A stretch of DNA of 64,000 bases from Hydrogenophaga sp. BPS33 (lineage in GTDB: Bacteria; Pseudomonadota; Gammaproteobacteria; Burkholderiales; Burkholderiaceae_C), in assembly GCF_009859475.1 (NCBI RefSeq), contig NZ_CP044549.1, positions 3,596,001 to 3,660,000 of the forward strand, in the 5' to 3' direction. Positions within the stretch are counted from its first letter, which is position 1. Every line of letters starts with the position of its first letter. The position numbers were made by a program, and so were the translations under genes. Shown piece by piece: positions 18,059 through 27,147 of the stretch. The notes below the pieces were generated by a model. That model worked only from the letters and a program-made list of their open reading frames with translations, did not search any database and was not told the origin of the DNA.

Positions 18059-18716
18059 GTTCCGTCAATCGAGAGGTCTGGCTGCGCGCCAGTTCGCGCA
18101 GCGCCACGCGCTGGCGCGTGAGGTGCGTGCGCATGGCGGCTTCGGCACCTTCGGCATCGTGCGCCTTGAGCGCCGCGAACACCGCCATGTGCTCGGACAG
18201 GCTTTGGTCCAGCCGCCCGGGTGCGTGCAGCTGTTGCAGGCGCGCCAGCTTGACGATCTTGCGCAGATCGCCGATCACTTGCGCCAGCCAGCGGTTGTTT
18301 GCCAGGGTGATGATGGCCTCGTGGATGGCGTAGTTCGCATCGAAGTAGTCCTGGATGCGCCGTGCCTGCGCGCTCTCGTTGAGCCGGTCGTGCAGTTGTT
18401 GCAGGGCCGCGAGGTCGGCATCGGTGGCGTTGCGCGCCGCTTCGAACGCACAGCGCCCTTCCAGCAAGGCGATGACGGGGAAGATTTCATCCAGATCGCG
18501 CTCCGTCACCTGGCGCACGAAACAGCCCCGCCGTGGCTCGTGCCGCACCAGGCCTTCGGCGCTCAGCACCTTGAGCGCCTCGCGCAAGGGCGTGCGAGAA
18601 ATCGACAGCTGCGCGCACAGGGCATGCTCGTCCACGAAGCTGCCCGGCGCCAGCTCGCCCGCGAAGATGCGTTCGCGCAGCTTCGTGGCCACTTCGTCGT
18701 GCAGGGAGTTGAGCAT
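18045..18716 (-). CDS. GntR-family (FadR/VanR-like) regulator of the malonate genes
   Basis: A 223-residue regulator with an N-terminal winged helix (LGERIF-type LRERIFAGELAPGSFVDEHAL, SRTPLREALKVLSAEGLV) and an all-helical FCD ligand domain carrying metal-type residues (DANYAIHEAIITLANN, SEHMAVFAAL). It is the probable malonate sensor, like MatR. The last two residues and the TAA stop come from the inserted MITE-like element; without it the protein would end with RP and a TGA overlapping the mcd ATG. ATG at 18716 is used; the frame continues upstream through the operator palindrome, which argues against a longer protein. Confidence 0.9.
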   Translation of the reverse strand: MLNSLHDEVATKLRERIFAGELAPGSFVDEHALCAQLSISRTPLREALKVLSAEGLVRHEPRRGCFVRQVTERDLDEIFPVIALLEGRCAFEAARNATDADLAALQQLHDRLNESAQARRIQDYFDANYAIHEAIITLANNRWLAQVIGDLRKIVKLARLQQLHAPGRLDQSLSEHMAVFAALKAHDAEGAEAAMRTHLTRQRVALRELARSQTSRLTEPRAY

Positions 18717-18740
18717 GCGAATGTTTCTGTAATCACACGT

Positions 18741-18754
18741 AATTACGCGTAATT
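18741..18754. promoter_or_regulatory. perfect 14-bp palindrome upstream of gntR
   Basis: AATTACGCGTAATT is fully self-complementary and is preceded by another CGTAATT-like half (direct repeats of CGTAATT). It lies 25 bases before the gntR start. FadR/VanR-type GntR proteins often bind such dyads to autoregulate, so this is the likely operator of the malonate operon. Confidence 0.6.
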
Positions 18755-18776
18755 CTACAAACAGACCATGCCGCAC

Positions 18777-19525
18777 CCACCCGGACTTACCCGGATGGGC
18801 GCAGCTCTTCGACCGCTGGCAGCGTCCGTTTGGGGCCGAACCGGCCTGTGCTCATCAGACGCCGCAAATCGCCGCCCCGTTGCCCCTCGACTTCCCGGCC
18901 GCAATTCGACCACCTCGCTATTTGAACCGAGTGGTCAGAAATAGGATGGACTATCGGTCGCATCAAAACCAGCGATTGGTGGGAATTGTCTGAAATACGA
19001 CTTTGGACCCAGGCGATTCCAGTCCACATTTGCCGGGAGACCTCAATAGCCCCATTCCGTTCGTTAATGGAATGCAAAAAATCTCACAATGGCGCCATGA
19101 AAGGCGGCTAATGAAGGGTAAATACCCGCATATTTGCTTCACCATGGAAACGCCTCGCCGATAGCATCTGTATCGCAAGGAAAGTCTCCCACCTCTCATG
19201 GGTCACTCGAAAAAATCCTTTAAAAACAAGGATAAATTGATCGTAGGGAAATATTGAATGTCCGTGTAAGGAATGTTTGACAAGAGAACCATTGGATTCA
19301 TTGTTGAATTGGAATTGAGGAGGATAAGTTATTAAAAACACACTTGGAATGCTGCTGGCTTTCCCAGCCACACGAGGTCCAAGGACCTAATTTGATTGCA
19401 CGATGGGCAGCACAAAACAACCGAATAGACGGCCCAATGGATTCAGCAAAACCTCAATGACCGACAAAATTTAGACCCAAAGTTTTCTATTTTCAACAAC
19501 CGCTTGTTTCACCAAGGAGTCCATC
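18777..19525. other. long gene-free, less GC-rich stretch before the Tad locus
   Basis: About 750 bases without a convincing gene. From about 18,900 onward the composition is clearly more AT-rich than the flanks. Short frames exist on the minus strand but have no recognisable domains or Shine-Dalgarno. Small dyads are present: TGGCT-ttccc-AGCCA near 19,355-19,370 and GGTCC-AA-GGACC at 19376-19387. It ends with AAGGAG before flp. It probably holds the promoter and a long leader of the pilus operon; decayed sequence is also possible. Confidence 0.5.
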
Positions 19526-19717
19526 ATGAACGCACATATCCGCCAATTTCTGCGCGACGAAGAAGGTGCTACCGCCATCGAATACGGGATCATCGCCGGC
19601 CTCATGGCCGTGATCCTGCTCGCGGTCTTCAACAGCGACGCTGGCGTCAAGGGCACCCTCAACGCCATCTTCACCCACGTGAAAACCGTGGCCACCACGG
19701 GCGCGACCGGCGGCTGA
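19526..19717 (+). CDS. flp: Flp-type type IVb pilin
   Basis: This 63-residue pilin reads MNAHIRQFLRDEEGATAIEY, then GIIAGLMAVILLAVF. The Flp motif G/ATAIEYG is present, with cleavage expected after the Gly at residue 14 by the TadV peptidase encoded next. AAGGAG precedes the ATG. It is the first gene of the Tad locus and forms the fibre used for tight adherence and biofilm formation. Confidence 0.95.
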   Translation: MNAHIRQFLRDEEGATAIEYGIIAGLMAVILLAVFNSDAGVKGTLNAIFTHVKTVATTGATGG

Positions 19718-19743
19718 GCCGCATGCCACCGAGGCCGTCCGAC

Positions 19744-20226
19744 ATGAAGCTCGCCTTGCTTCTCTGGCTGCTGATCGCCATCGCTCAGGATGGTCTTCAG
19801 CGCCGGGTGCGCAACACGTTCGTTCTGGTCGGCATCGCGCTCGCACTGGGCGCCGTGGCGTTCGACGCGCAACCCTTCGGACTGGGCTGGACGCCGGCGC
19901 TGCTGGGCGGCGCGGCCGCGTTCCTGGGCCTCTTGTGCTTCTACGCCTTCGGGCTCATGGGCGCTGGGGACGTGAAGTTCGCGGGGGCCCTGGGCCTGTG
20001 GGTGGGACTTGAACCGCTGCTGCCGATCTGGCTGGTGGCCAGCCTGCTGGCCGGCCTTCACGGCTTGCTCTGGGTAGCCCTGCAACACTGGCCCGTCGCC
20101 CCACGCCTGGCACTCGCGCTCTCTGGACGGCCGCGCGAAGACGGCACGCATTCGCGCCCGATTCCCCTGGCCGCCTACCTCGCGGTTTCCACCCTCGTTT
20201 TCATGGCTTCGGGCCTCCCGGCCTGA
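19744..20226 (+). CDS. tadV: Flp prepilin peptidase
   Basis: This 160-residue membrane protein is made almost entirely of hydrophobic helices, with the aspartic-peptidase GxGD motif (GLMGAGDVKFAGALGLW) and a first Asp in IAQDGLQRRVRN. This is the short TadV/CpaA form without the methylase domain of PilD. An ATG at 19723 would add seven residues; 19744 fits homologue starts better. It processes the Flp prepilin and the TadE-like pseudopilins. Confidence 0.9.
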   Translation: MKLALLLWLLIAIAQDGLQRRVRNTFVLVGIALALGAVAFDAQPFGLGWTPALLGGAAAFLGLLCFYAFGLMGAGDVKFAGALGLWVGLEPLLPIWLVASLLAGLHGLLWVALQHWPVAPRLALALSGRPREDGTHSRPIPLAAYLAVSTLVFMASGLPA

Positions 20227-20261
20227 ACGCCCCACAGCAGACGCCACGACCCCACACCACC

Positions 20262-21236
20262 ATGATCCGATTCTCCAAAATCATCGCCGTCATCCTGGTG
20301 TTGCTCGCGCTCGTGCTCTGCGCCTACGCCTGGATGCTCAGCCGCAAGCCTGCGCCCGCCGTGGTCGCCCCGCCCAGCGTGGCCAAGGTCGCGCCGGCCG
20401 AAGCCACTTTTCCGATCGTCGTGGCGACCCAGCCCCTGCCCGCCGGGCAGGCCATCGAGGCCTCCGCGCTGCGCGTGGCCCAACTCACCATCAACCCCGG
20501 TGGCGCGTTCATGAGCGTCTCCGAAGTCGTGGGCCGCGTGCCGGTGTTCGACCTCGGCACCGGCTCGCCCTTGTTGGAAAACCAGCTCGTCTCCGGCCTG
20601 TCCATGCGGCTGGAAGCGGGCGAACGCGCCGTGGCCGTCAAGGCCGACGAAGTGATGGGCGTGGGCAACAGCGTGCGCCCGGGCGACTTCGTCGACGTGT
20701 TCTTTGCCTTGAAGGCCGACGGCCGCGACGTCGAGCGCAGCCAATCGCGCCTGTTGCTCGCCCGCACACGCGTGCTGGCCTATGGCAGCGCCTCGGTAGA
20801 CGGCATGCCCACCCATGGCGAGGGCCGCGCCTCCCAGAAGCCGCAGGCCGGCTCGGGCCAACCTGCGCGCACCGCGGTGCTGGCGGTGGCGGTGGAAGAC
20901 GTGAACCGCCTGGCGCTGGGCGAGGCCCACGGGCGGCTCTTGCTGGCGCTGCGCCATCCGAACGACACCGCCGAGCCGGACCCGACCCTCTTCGCCGAAC
21001 TGCAGGCCGCCTTGCAACCCCAGGCCGGCAAGCGGGGCACAGCGCCTCTGAGCGGCGTGGACCGCGCGGTCGCCGGATTGACCACGCAGGACCTGGCCAG
21101 CGGCGGCAGCACGGCGCGCAGCCGCGCCAACTTCACGCCATCGGCCCAGGCCCGCCCCGTACGCACCGCTGCGCCGGCATCGGGCCATGAGGTCGAGATC
21201 TTCCGCGGCGACCGCCGCGACACCGTTCGCTACTGA
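20262..21236 (+). CDS. cpaB: Flp pilus assembly protein RcpC/CpaB
   Basis: The 324-residue protein has an N-terminal membrane anchor (IIAVILVLLALVLCAYAWM) and then a SAF domain (VVATQPLPAGQAIEASALRVAQL). The central RcpC/CpaB domain (ERAVAVKADEVMGVGNSVRPGDFVDV) is clear. The C-terminal 70 residues are low-complexity and Arg/Ala/Ser-rich. It is periplasmic and works with the RcpA secretin encoded next. The gene follows tadV by 35 bases. Confidence 0.92.
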   Translation: MIRFSKIIAVILVLLALVLCAYAWMLSRKPAPAVVAPPSVAKVAPAEATFPIVVATQPLPAGQAIEASALRVAQLTINPGGAFMSVSEVVGRVPVFDLGTGSPLLENQLVSGLSMRLEAGERAVAVKADEVMGVGNSVRPGDFVDVFFALKADGRDVERSQSRLLLARTRVLAYGSASVDGMPTHGEGRASQKPQAGSGQPARTAVLAVAVEDVNRLALGEAHGRLLLALRHPNDTAEPDPTLFAELQAALQPQAGKRGTAPLSGVDRAVAGLTTQDLASGGSTARSRANFTPSAQARPVRTAAPASGHEVEIFRGDRRDTVRY

Positions 21237-21268
21237 ACGCTCGCGCCCCCAACCACCAGGTGCAACGC

Positions 21269-22615
21269 ATGTTCCTTATGTCCTCCACCCGAACGTCTTC
21301 CAGTGCCTCACTGTGGTCCGGCCTGCTGTTGCTCGGCACCTGCGGTACCGTGGCGGCGCAGGTCGGTACTGCGCAGCCTGCCGCACAGCAAGTGCAGCTG
21401 TCCGTCGGCACCCAGCGGGAACTCTTGATCGACAAAGGTGTAGACCGCATTGCCATCGCCAACGAACAAGTCGCCTCGGTCATGGTGTCGCGCAAGACGC
21501 AAGGCGCGGGCAGCACCGCCGCCGCCCGGTTGCTGATCACGGCCAAGGCACCGGGCAGCACGTCGATGATGGTGTGGGAACGCGGCAGCGCCGTGGCCAC
21601 CACCTACTCGATCGAGGTGCAACGCGATGCGGCGGTGTTGCAGGGCAGCTTCCCCTCGGCGGCCGAACACCAGGCCGCGCGCGACGCCGCGCTCGCCACG
21701 CAGCCCGAGAAGGCGGCCCTCTCCGACCGCTCCACACTCAACGTGAAAAGCCAGAGCGTGCAGGTCGAAGTGAAGATCGTCGAGTTCAACAAGCGGGTGC
21801 TCAAGCAGGCCGGCCTGAACCTCTTCAGCACCGCGCCGAACCGGCACGGCTTCAGCTTCGGCGTGTTCTCGCCCAGCTCGCTCAACCGCACCAGCGTCGC
21901 CCAGAACGGCGCGCTCAGTTTCGAAGCCACCTCGCCGTTCGCGCAGGCCTTCGGTCTGCTGGCCAGCTTCAGCAAGGCCAACATCGCGCTCAACCTGGGC
22001 CTGCTCGAAGGCAACGGGCTGGCCCGTGTGCTGGCCGAACCCACACTGGTTGCGCTCTCGGGCCAAAGCGCCAACTTCCTCTCCGGCGGCGAGATTCCCG
22101 TGCCCGTCGCCCAAAGCCTGGGCACCACCACCGTCGAATACAAACCCTTCGGCGTGGGCCTCACCGTCTCGCCCACCGTGCTGTCGAACCAGCGCATCGT
22201 GCTCAAGGTCGCGCCCGAAGCCAGCGAGCTGGACTACACCAACGCGATTTCGCTCAGCGGCCTCACGCTGCCGGCCATTGCCACGCGCCGCGCCGACACC
22301 ACCGTGGAGCTCGGCGACGGCGAAAGCTTCGTCATCGGCGGGCTGGTGAGCCGCACCACCACCTCCAACGTGGACAAGGTGCCCGGACTGGGCGACATCC
22401 CCGTGTTGGGCACGGTGTTCAAGCGCCAGGACCTGCAGCAGAACGAACGAGAACTGGTGATCGTGGTCACCCCGCACCTCGTCAAGCCCTTCGCACAAGG
22501 CACGGCGCTGGACAAGGCCCTGCCCGGCCAGAACGAAAAGCGCGACCCCTCATTCTGGCGCGACTACTTCGTGGGTGTCGGCGGCGATGAAGCCCTGCCC
22601 GGCTTCTCCCGCTGA
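21269..22615 (+). CDS. cpaC: Tad secretin RcpA/CpaC
   Basis: The 448-residue outer-membrane secretin has a signal peptide ending near TVAAQ, an N-terminal BON-like/pilus domain (LIDKGVDRIAIANEQVASVMV) and the secretin core with FLSGGEIPVPVAQ, EYKPFGVGLTVSPTV and the C-terminal VPGLGDIPVLGTVFKRQDLQQNERELVIVVTPHLVKP. ATG at 21269 is preferred to a GTG three codons earlier. It forms the pore through which the Flp fibre leaves. Confidence 0.95.
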   Translation: MFLMSSTRTSSSASLWSGLLLLGTCGTVAAQVGTAQPAAQQVQLSVGTQRELLIDKGVDRIAIANEQVASVMVSRKTQGAGSTAAARLLITAKAPGSTSMMVWERGSAVATTYSIEVQRDAAVLQGSFPSAAEHQAARDAALATQPEKAALSDRSTLNVKSQSVQVEVKIVEFNKRVLKQAGLNLFSTAPNRHGFSFGVFSPSSLNRTSVAQNGALSFEATSPFAQAFGLLASFSKANIALNLGLLEGNGLARVLAEPTLVALSGQSANFLSGGEIPVPVAQSLGTTTVEYKPFGVGLTVSPTVLSNQRIVLKVAPEASELDYTNAISLSGLTLPAIATRRADTTVELGDGESFVIGGLVSRTTTSNVDKVPGLGDIPVLGTVFKRQDLQQNERELVIVVTPHLVKPFAQGTALDKALPGQNEKRDPSFWRDYFVGVGGDEALPGFSR

Positions 22616-22632
22616 AGCCCCACCCGACCACC

Positions 22633-23922
22633 ATGACCAGCATGCCCACCCCCCTCCAAGCCAGCGTCCAAGGCCGCGGCGTGTACCTGTTCGCGTCGGA
22701 CAACCGCGAACACACGGGCTGGCTGAATGCGGCCTTGGGTCAGCTCGGTCAGGTCACCACGGTCGCACTCGACGAGCGCTTCCTGAACGAACAGATCCAG
22801 GCCAGCACGCCGCGCTCGGTGTTCCTGGACTTCTCCGGTGATCAGGCCTTGCGCAGCACACGCCTGGCCGCCAGCCTGCGGCGCGACTGGCCCGAACTGC
22901 TGCTCATCGGCACCGGCCATGCCAACGAAGCGAACACCACGCTGGCCGCCCTGCGCGCCGGCGTGGACGATTTCCTGGATGTCGATGGCCCGCTCGGCGA
23001 AGTGCTGCCGGTGCTGCAGGACCTGATGACCCGCCGGCAGAGCGCGCGCGCCGCACCCCAGACCAAGGGCCGCACCGTCGCCCTGCTGGGCGCGCGCGCT
23101 GGCCTGGGCGTGAGCACGCTGGCCTGCAACCTCACCGCCCTGCTGCAGGCGCAACGCAGCGCCACGCAGCCGCGCATGCCCGCACAAGCGGGGCGCCGCC
23201 AAGGCGTTGCCTTGCTGGACCTGGGCCTGCCCGCGCGCGACAACCTGCTCTACCTCGGCCTAAAAAGCGAATTCAGCTTCGTCGACGGCGTGCAGAACCT
23301 GCACCGCCTGGACCCCACCTTGCTGCACACCGCGCTGGCCCAGCACGACAGTGGCGCTGCGGTGCTGCCCCTGCCCGCCAACCTGGCGCAGATCCGCGAG
23401 ATCTCGCACACCGAATCGGCCTCGCTGATCCAGCGCCTCACCGAGTTCTTCGACCTGCAGATTGCCGATCTGGGTGGGTTCAGTTCGATCGACTTCGTGG
23501 CCCACGTGGCGCGCGATGCCGACAAGATCTGGATCGTGTGCGACCAGTCCATCGGCGGCATCGTCTCCACCGCGTCCTTGCTGCGCGAGCTGCGCGACCA
23601 TGACGTGAACGTCCAGCAGATCTCGCTCGTGGTCAACAAGTTCGAGCCGTTCGTGAACCTGACCGCGCTGGACATCGCGAACCAGCTCGGCCTGCCGCTG
23701 GCGCACGTGCTGCCGGCCCGCGCGAGTGCACTGCTGAGCGCCTCCTGCCAGGGCCAGTTGCTGGCCCGCACCGCGCGCAACGACCCGTATGTGACCGCCG
23801 TGGGCGAGATGGCGCGCCACCTCATGCCCTTGCTCGACGGCAGTGCGGCGTCCGAGGGCATCGAATTCCCCAGCCGCACACCGCGCATGGCGCAAATGCT
23901 CAACAAGTGGATCCGGAGATAG
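22633..23922 (+). CDS. tadZ: Tad pilus localisation ATPase-like protein TadZ/CpaE
   Basis: The 429-residue protein has an N-terminal receiver-like domain (residues about 15-130, VYLFASDNREH to DFLDVDGPL) and a MinD/ParA-like domain. The P-loop is degenerate: ARAGLGVSTLACNL lacks the signature Lys and the usual GK, as in many TadZ proteins, so ATP may bind without being hydrolysed normally. Later segments (VALLDLGLPARDNLLYLGL, QIADLGGFSSIDFVAH) match the fold. TadZ sets the polar location of the machine. Confidence 0.92.
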   Translation: MTSMPTPLQASVQGRGVYLFASDNREHTGWLNAALGQLGQVTTVALDERFLNEQIQASTPRSVFLDFSGDQALRSTRLAASLRRDWPELLLIGTGHANEANTTLAALRAGVDDFLDVDGPLGEVLPVLQDLMTRRQSARAAPQTKGRTVALLGARAGLGVSTLACNLTALLQAQRSATQPRMPAQAGRRQGVALLDLGLPARDNLLYLGLKSEFSFVDGVQNLHRLDPTLLHTALAQHDSGAAVLPLPANLAQIREISHTESASLIQRLTEFFDLQIADLGGFSSIDFVAHVARDADKIWIVCDQSIGGIVSTASLLRELRDHDVNVQQISLVVNKFEPFVNLTALDIANQLGLPLAHVLPARASALLSASCQGQLLARTARNDPYVTAVGEMARHLMPLLDGSAASEGIEFPSRTPRMAQMLNKWIRR

Positions 23923-23927
23923 CAGAC

Positions 23928-25253
23928 ATGGCCGCACACGTCGAGTTTTCCGACAACCAGCAGGCGTTCCTGAACTCCTCGGAGTTCCAGTCCGTCAAGA
24001 CCTTTATCCATGAACACCTGCTCAACCGCATCGAAGAACTGGGCGCCGAGTTCGGGCGCTGGTCGCGCAGTTCCGTGCAGCAGTTCGTGCACCTCGAATG
24101 CGAAACGCAGGTACGCCAGAACCGCGTGCCGATCAACGCCCGCGAGACCCTCCTCCTGGCCGATGCGCTCACCAAGGAGTTCGCCGGTTTCGGACCGCTG
24201 GAGGATCTGCTCAACGACCCCACGGTCGAGGACATCCTCATCAACGGCTGCAAGCAGGTGTACGTCTCGCGCCGCGGCAAGCTGCAGAAGGAACAGCTGA
24301 ACTTCACCGACAACGAGCACCTGATGCGCATCGTGCGCCGCATCCTGGCGCCCATTGGCCGTCGCCTGGACGAATCCAACCCCATGGTCGACGCGCGCAT
24401 GAGCGACGGAGGCCGCATCAACGTCATCATCGAGCCCCTGGTCATCGAAGGTCCGGCGGTCTCCATTCGCAAGTTCCGCAAGGATCCGCTCAGCCCCGAG
24501 GAGCTCTTCGAACTCGGCACCTTCGACCAGGCCATCGGCCATCTGCTGGAGATGGCGGTGCGCTCGCGCTGCAACATTCTGGTGAGCGGTGGCACCAGCT
24601 CGGGCAAGACCTCGCTGCTCAACGCACTGGCCAGCTTCGTGCCCGAATCCGAGCGCGTGGTCACGATCGAAGACACCGCCGAACTCGCGCTCAAGCATTC
24701 GCACGTCGTGCGGCTGGAGAGCCGCCCGGGCGGCTACGACGGGAGTGGCAATGTGGCCATCCGCGACCTGCTGCGCAACACCCTGCGCATGCGGCCCGAC
24801 CGCATCATCGTGGGCGAAGTGCGCGGGGGCGAAGTCGTGGAGATGCTGCAGGCGATGAACACCGGCCATGACGGCTCCATGGGCACGATTCACGCCAGTT
24901 CTCCGCGCGAATGCCTCTACCGCCTGGAAATGCTGGCCGGCTTCGCGGGATACCAGGGGAGCGAACTCAGCCTGCGCCGCCAGATCGCCAACGCGATCGA
25001 TTTCATCGTGCAGATCGGCCGATTGCCCAACGGCACGCGGCGCATTCTCTCGGTGAGCGAAATCACCGGCGTGAACGACAACATGGTCGCCATGCAGGAG
25101 CTGTTCCGCCACGAGCCCGTGGCGCAGGCCGACGGCAAGGAAACCGACCGTTGGGTGGCCATGGGCGTGCTGCCGCACTCGCCCAAGATCGCGCGCCTGC
25201 GCCAGAGCCTGCTGAAGCAACAGCAGCCGTCACGGGATCCGGTCCATGTCTGA
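23928..25253 (+). CDS. tadA: Tad secretion ATPase TadA/CpaF
   Basis: The 441-residue hexameric motor ATPase has Walker [15 protein letters not shown] near residue 221, Walker B in [16 protein letters not shown], Asp box and His box ([25 protein letters not shown]). It powers assembly of the Flp pilus at the inner membrane. CGGAG precedes the ATG. The 3' end overlaps tadB by eight bases. Confidence 0.96.
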   Translation: MAAHVEFSDNQQAFLNSSEFQSVKTFIHEHLLNRIEELGAEFGRWSRSSVQQFVHLECETQVRQNRVPINARETLLLADALTKEFAGFGPLEDLLNDPTVEDILINGCKQVYVSRRGKLQKEQLNFTDNEHLMRIVRRILAPIGRRLDESNPMVDARMSDGGRINVIIEPLVIEGPAVSIRKFRKDPLSPEELFELGTFDQAIGHLLEMAVRSRCNILVSGGTSSGKTSLLNALASFVPESERVVTIEDTAELALKHSHVVRLESRPGGYDGSGNVAIRDLLRNTLRMRPDRIIVGEVRGGEVVEMLQAMNTGHDGSMGTIHASSPRECLYRLEMLAGFAGYQGSELSLRRQIANAIDFIVQIGRLPNGTRRILSVSEITGVNDNMVAMQELFRHEPVAQADGKETDRWVAMGVLPHSPKIARLRQSLLKQQQPSRDPVHV

Positions 25254-26205
25254 AGCGGCCGCCATCGCCCTGGCCCTGGCGCTGCTGCTGGGGGCGGGCG
25301 GCGTGCTGCTGTGGGATGGCTCCGTGCGCCGCCAGCAACGCCGCTTCGCACAGCGCCATGTCGCCGACAAGATCGACGAAAAGGCCGAGCCCGTGCTCGC
25401 CACTCCTCTGGCCCACAGCGGCCTGCGGTTCGTGGCACCGGCCACCATCTCGCCCCCCGCGCCGGTGCCGACCCGCAAGACGAAGCTGCGCCTGCCCGGC
25501 TGGTTGCTGGGCGCCTTGCCGCCGGCCGCCTTGGTCAGCGGCGCGGCCGCCATCGTGGTGGCAGTGGGCACCACCGCGGTACTCTCGGGTCCGGTCAGCG
25601 CGCTCGGCCTGTTCGTGCTGATGCTGGTCGCTGGCGCTTTTTTCATCTGGCTGCGCGTGCAGCGCATGCGGCGTGACATCGTGCGCCAATTGCCGGGCTT
25701 CCTCGATGTGATTGTGCGGCTGATCGTGATGGGCCACTCCACCCAGGCGGCGTTCCAGACCGCCGTGGCCGGCACCAAATACCCGCTGCGCCACCACATG
25801 GACAACACCCTGGGACTGATCAAGGCCGGCATGGAGATCGACCAGGCGCTTCTGCAGATCGCCCGCAAGGCACGCATCGAGGAGTTGTACCTGGTGGCGT
25901 CCATCCTGGGGCTGGGCGTGCGCTATGGCGGGCGCTCCGACCTGTTGCTCGAACGGGTGGCGCACTTCATGCGTGACCACGAAGAAGCCGAGCAGGAGCT
26001 GGTCGCCATGTCGTCCGAGACACGCCTCTCCGCCTGGATCCTGGGCTTGCTGCCGCTCTTGCTGGGCGGCGCCATCGTCACCACCAATGGCGACTATTTC
26101 TCCCACATGTGGACCGACGCCACCGGCCGCATGATGGTGTTCGGCGCGCTGGGCCTTCAGGCGATGGGTGGCCTGCTGCTGTACCGGCTGGCACGGCTGT
26201 CCTGA
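25246..26205 (+). CDS. tadB: Tad inner-membrane platform protein TadB
   Basis: The 319-residue protein belongs to the GspF-like platform family. An N-terminal helix is followed by a basic linker and two central helices (PAALVSGAAAIVVAVGTTAV, LGLFVLMLVAGAFFIWL). The T2SS_F domain (LPGFLDVIVRLIVMGHSTQAAFQ...EAEQELVAMSSETRLSAWILGLLPLLLG) follows. The start overlaps tadA, indicating coupling. It forms the inner-membrane base with TadC. Confidence 0.94.
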   Translation: MSEAAAIALALALLLGAGGVLLWDGSVRRQQRRFAQRHVADKIDEKAEPVLATPLAHSGLRFVAPATISPPAPVPTRKTKLRLPGWLLGALPPAALVSGAAAIVVAVGTTAVLSGPVSALGLFVLMLVAGAFFIWLRVQRMRRDIVRQLPGFLDVIVRLIVMGHSTQAAFQTAVAGTKYPLRHHMDNTLGLIKAGMEIDQALLQIARKARIEELYLVASILGLGVRYGGRSDLLLERVAHFMRDHEEAEQELVAMSSETRLSAWILGLLPLLLGGAIVTTNGDYFSHMWTDATGRMMVFGALGLQAMGGLLLYRLARLS

Positions 26206-26217
26206 TTGGAGATCCGT

Positions 26218-27147
26218 ATGAACAGCTCGCAAATGGCCATCCTCGCACTGGTGCTGCTGGCACTGGGCCTGCTCACGTTCGCGGGGCTTGTGCTGCACCG
26301 CCACCTGCAGCGCGCGGCCACCACCAAGGTTCTTCATCGCGCGCTGGGCGAGAACGCCCACCCGATCGACGCGCTGCCCGATGAACTGGCTTTTCTTCGC
26401 ACCGGCCAGTGGTCCGTGCGCTGGCTCGAAAGCCGCCTGGGCCAGGCCCTCGTCGCCGACGAAGACCGCCGGCTGATCCAGCAATGCGGCTTTTCTCCGG
26501 CGCGCGCGCAACTGGTGTTTCTGGTCGCACGCCTTGCACTCGCACTGGCATTGCCCATCACCATCCAGGTGCTGTGGGGCGATACACCCAATGGGCTGCT
26601 GTGGTCCGCCGCCGGCTTCGCCGTGGGGTTCATGCTGCCCAAGTGGCTGCTCAAGCGCCGCGCGGGCCAGCAATGCGAGCGGGTCGCGCACGAGTTGCCC
26701 TTGTTCGTCGACATGCTCGGCCTGCTGCAAAGCGTGGGCTTGAGCCTGGACCAGAGCCTGCAGGTGATCGCCAGCGATTTTCAGCATGTCATGCCCGTGA
26801 TCGGCTCGGAAGTGGCCGCCGGCAACCGGCAATACAGCCAGGGCCGTACCCGCGAGCAGGCCTACCAGCGCCTGGCGCGGTTGCACGACAACCAGCACCT
26901 GATGGACTTCATCGCGCTCGTGAACCAGGTCGACAAGCACGGTGGTGCCATCCAGGAACCGATCCGCCAGTTCAGCGAACGCCTGCGCGTGCATCGCAAG
27001 GCCGAGATGAAATCGCGCATCGGAAAAATCACCGTGAAGATGACCGTCGTGATGGTCACCACCCTGTTGCCGGCGCTGGTGATCGTCACCGCCGGGCCCG
27101 GCTTCATCGCCATCATCCGCTCCGTCGGGAGCATGACCGGATCATGA
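26218..27147 (+). CDS. tadC: Tad inner-membrane platform protein TadC
   Basis: The 309-residue second GspF-like subunit has an N-terminal helix, two central helices (LVFLVARLALALALPITIQVLW, GLLWSAAGFAVGFMLP) and the domain ELPLFVDMLGLLQSVGLSLDQSL through MTVVMVTTLLPALVIVTAGPGF. TTGGAGATCC precedes the ATG at 26218. It ends in an ATGA overlap with tadD. Confidence 0.94.
   Translation: MNSSQMAILALVLLALGLLTFAGLVLHRHLQRAATTKVLHRALGENAHPIDALPDELAFLRTGQWSVRWLESRLGQALVADEDRRLIQQCGFSPARAQLVFLVARLALALALPITIQVLWGDTPNGLLWSAAGFAVGFMLPKWLLKRRAGQQCERVAHELPLFVDMLGLLQSVGLSLDQSLQVIASDFQHVMPVIGSEVAAGNRQYSQGRTREQAYQRLARLHDNQHLMDFIALVNQVDKHGGAIQEPIRQFSERLRVHRKAEMKSRIGKITVKMTVVMVTTLLPALVIVTAGPGFIAIIRSVGSMTGS

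Noticed and set aside
17928..18752. 274-residue plus-strand frame crossing the MITE end and gntR
   Set aside because: It is antisense to gntR and starts inside the inserted element; no domain.
18787..19371. Short minus-strand frames in the AT-richer stretch before flp
   Set aside because: No ribosome site, no domain and no neighbour logic; more likely chance frames.
23250..25220. 656-residue minus-strand frame opposite tadZ and tadA
   Set aside because: Shadow of strongly supported Tad genes; His/Ala/Arg-rich composition.
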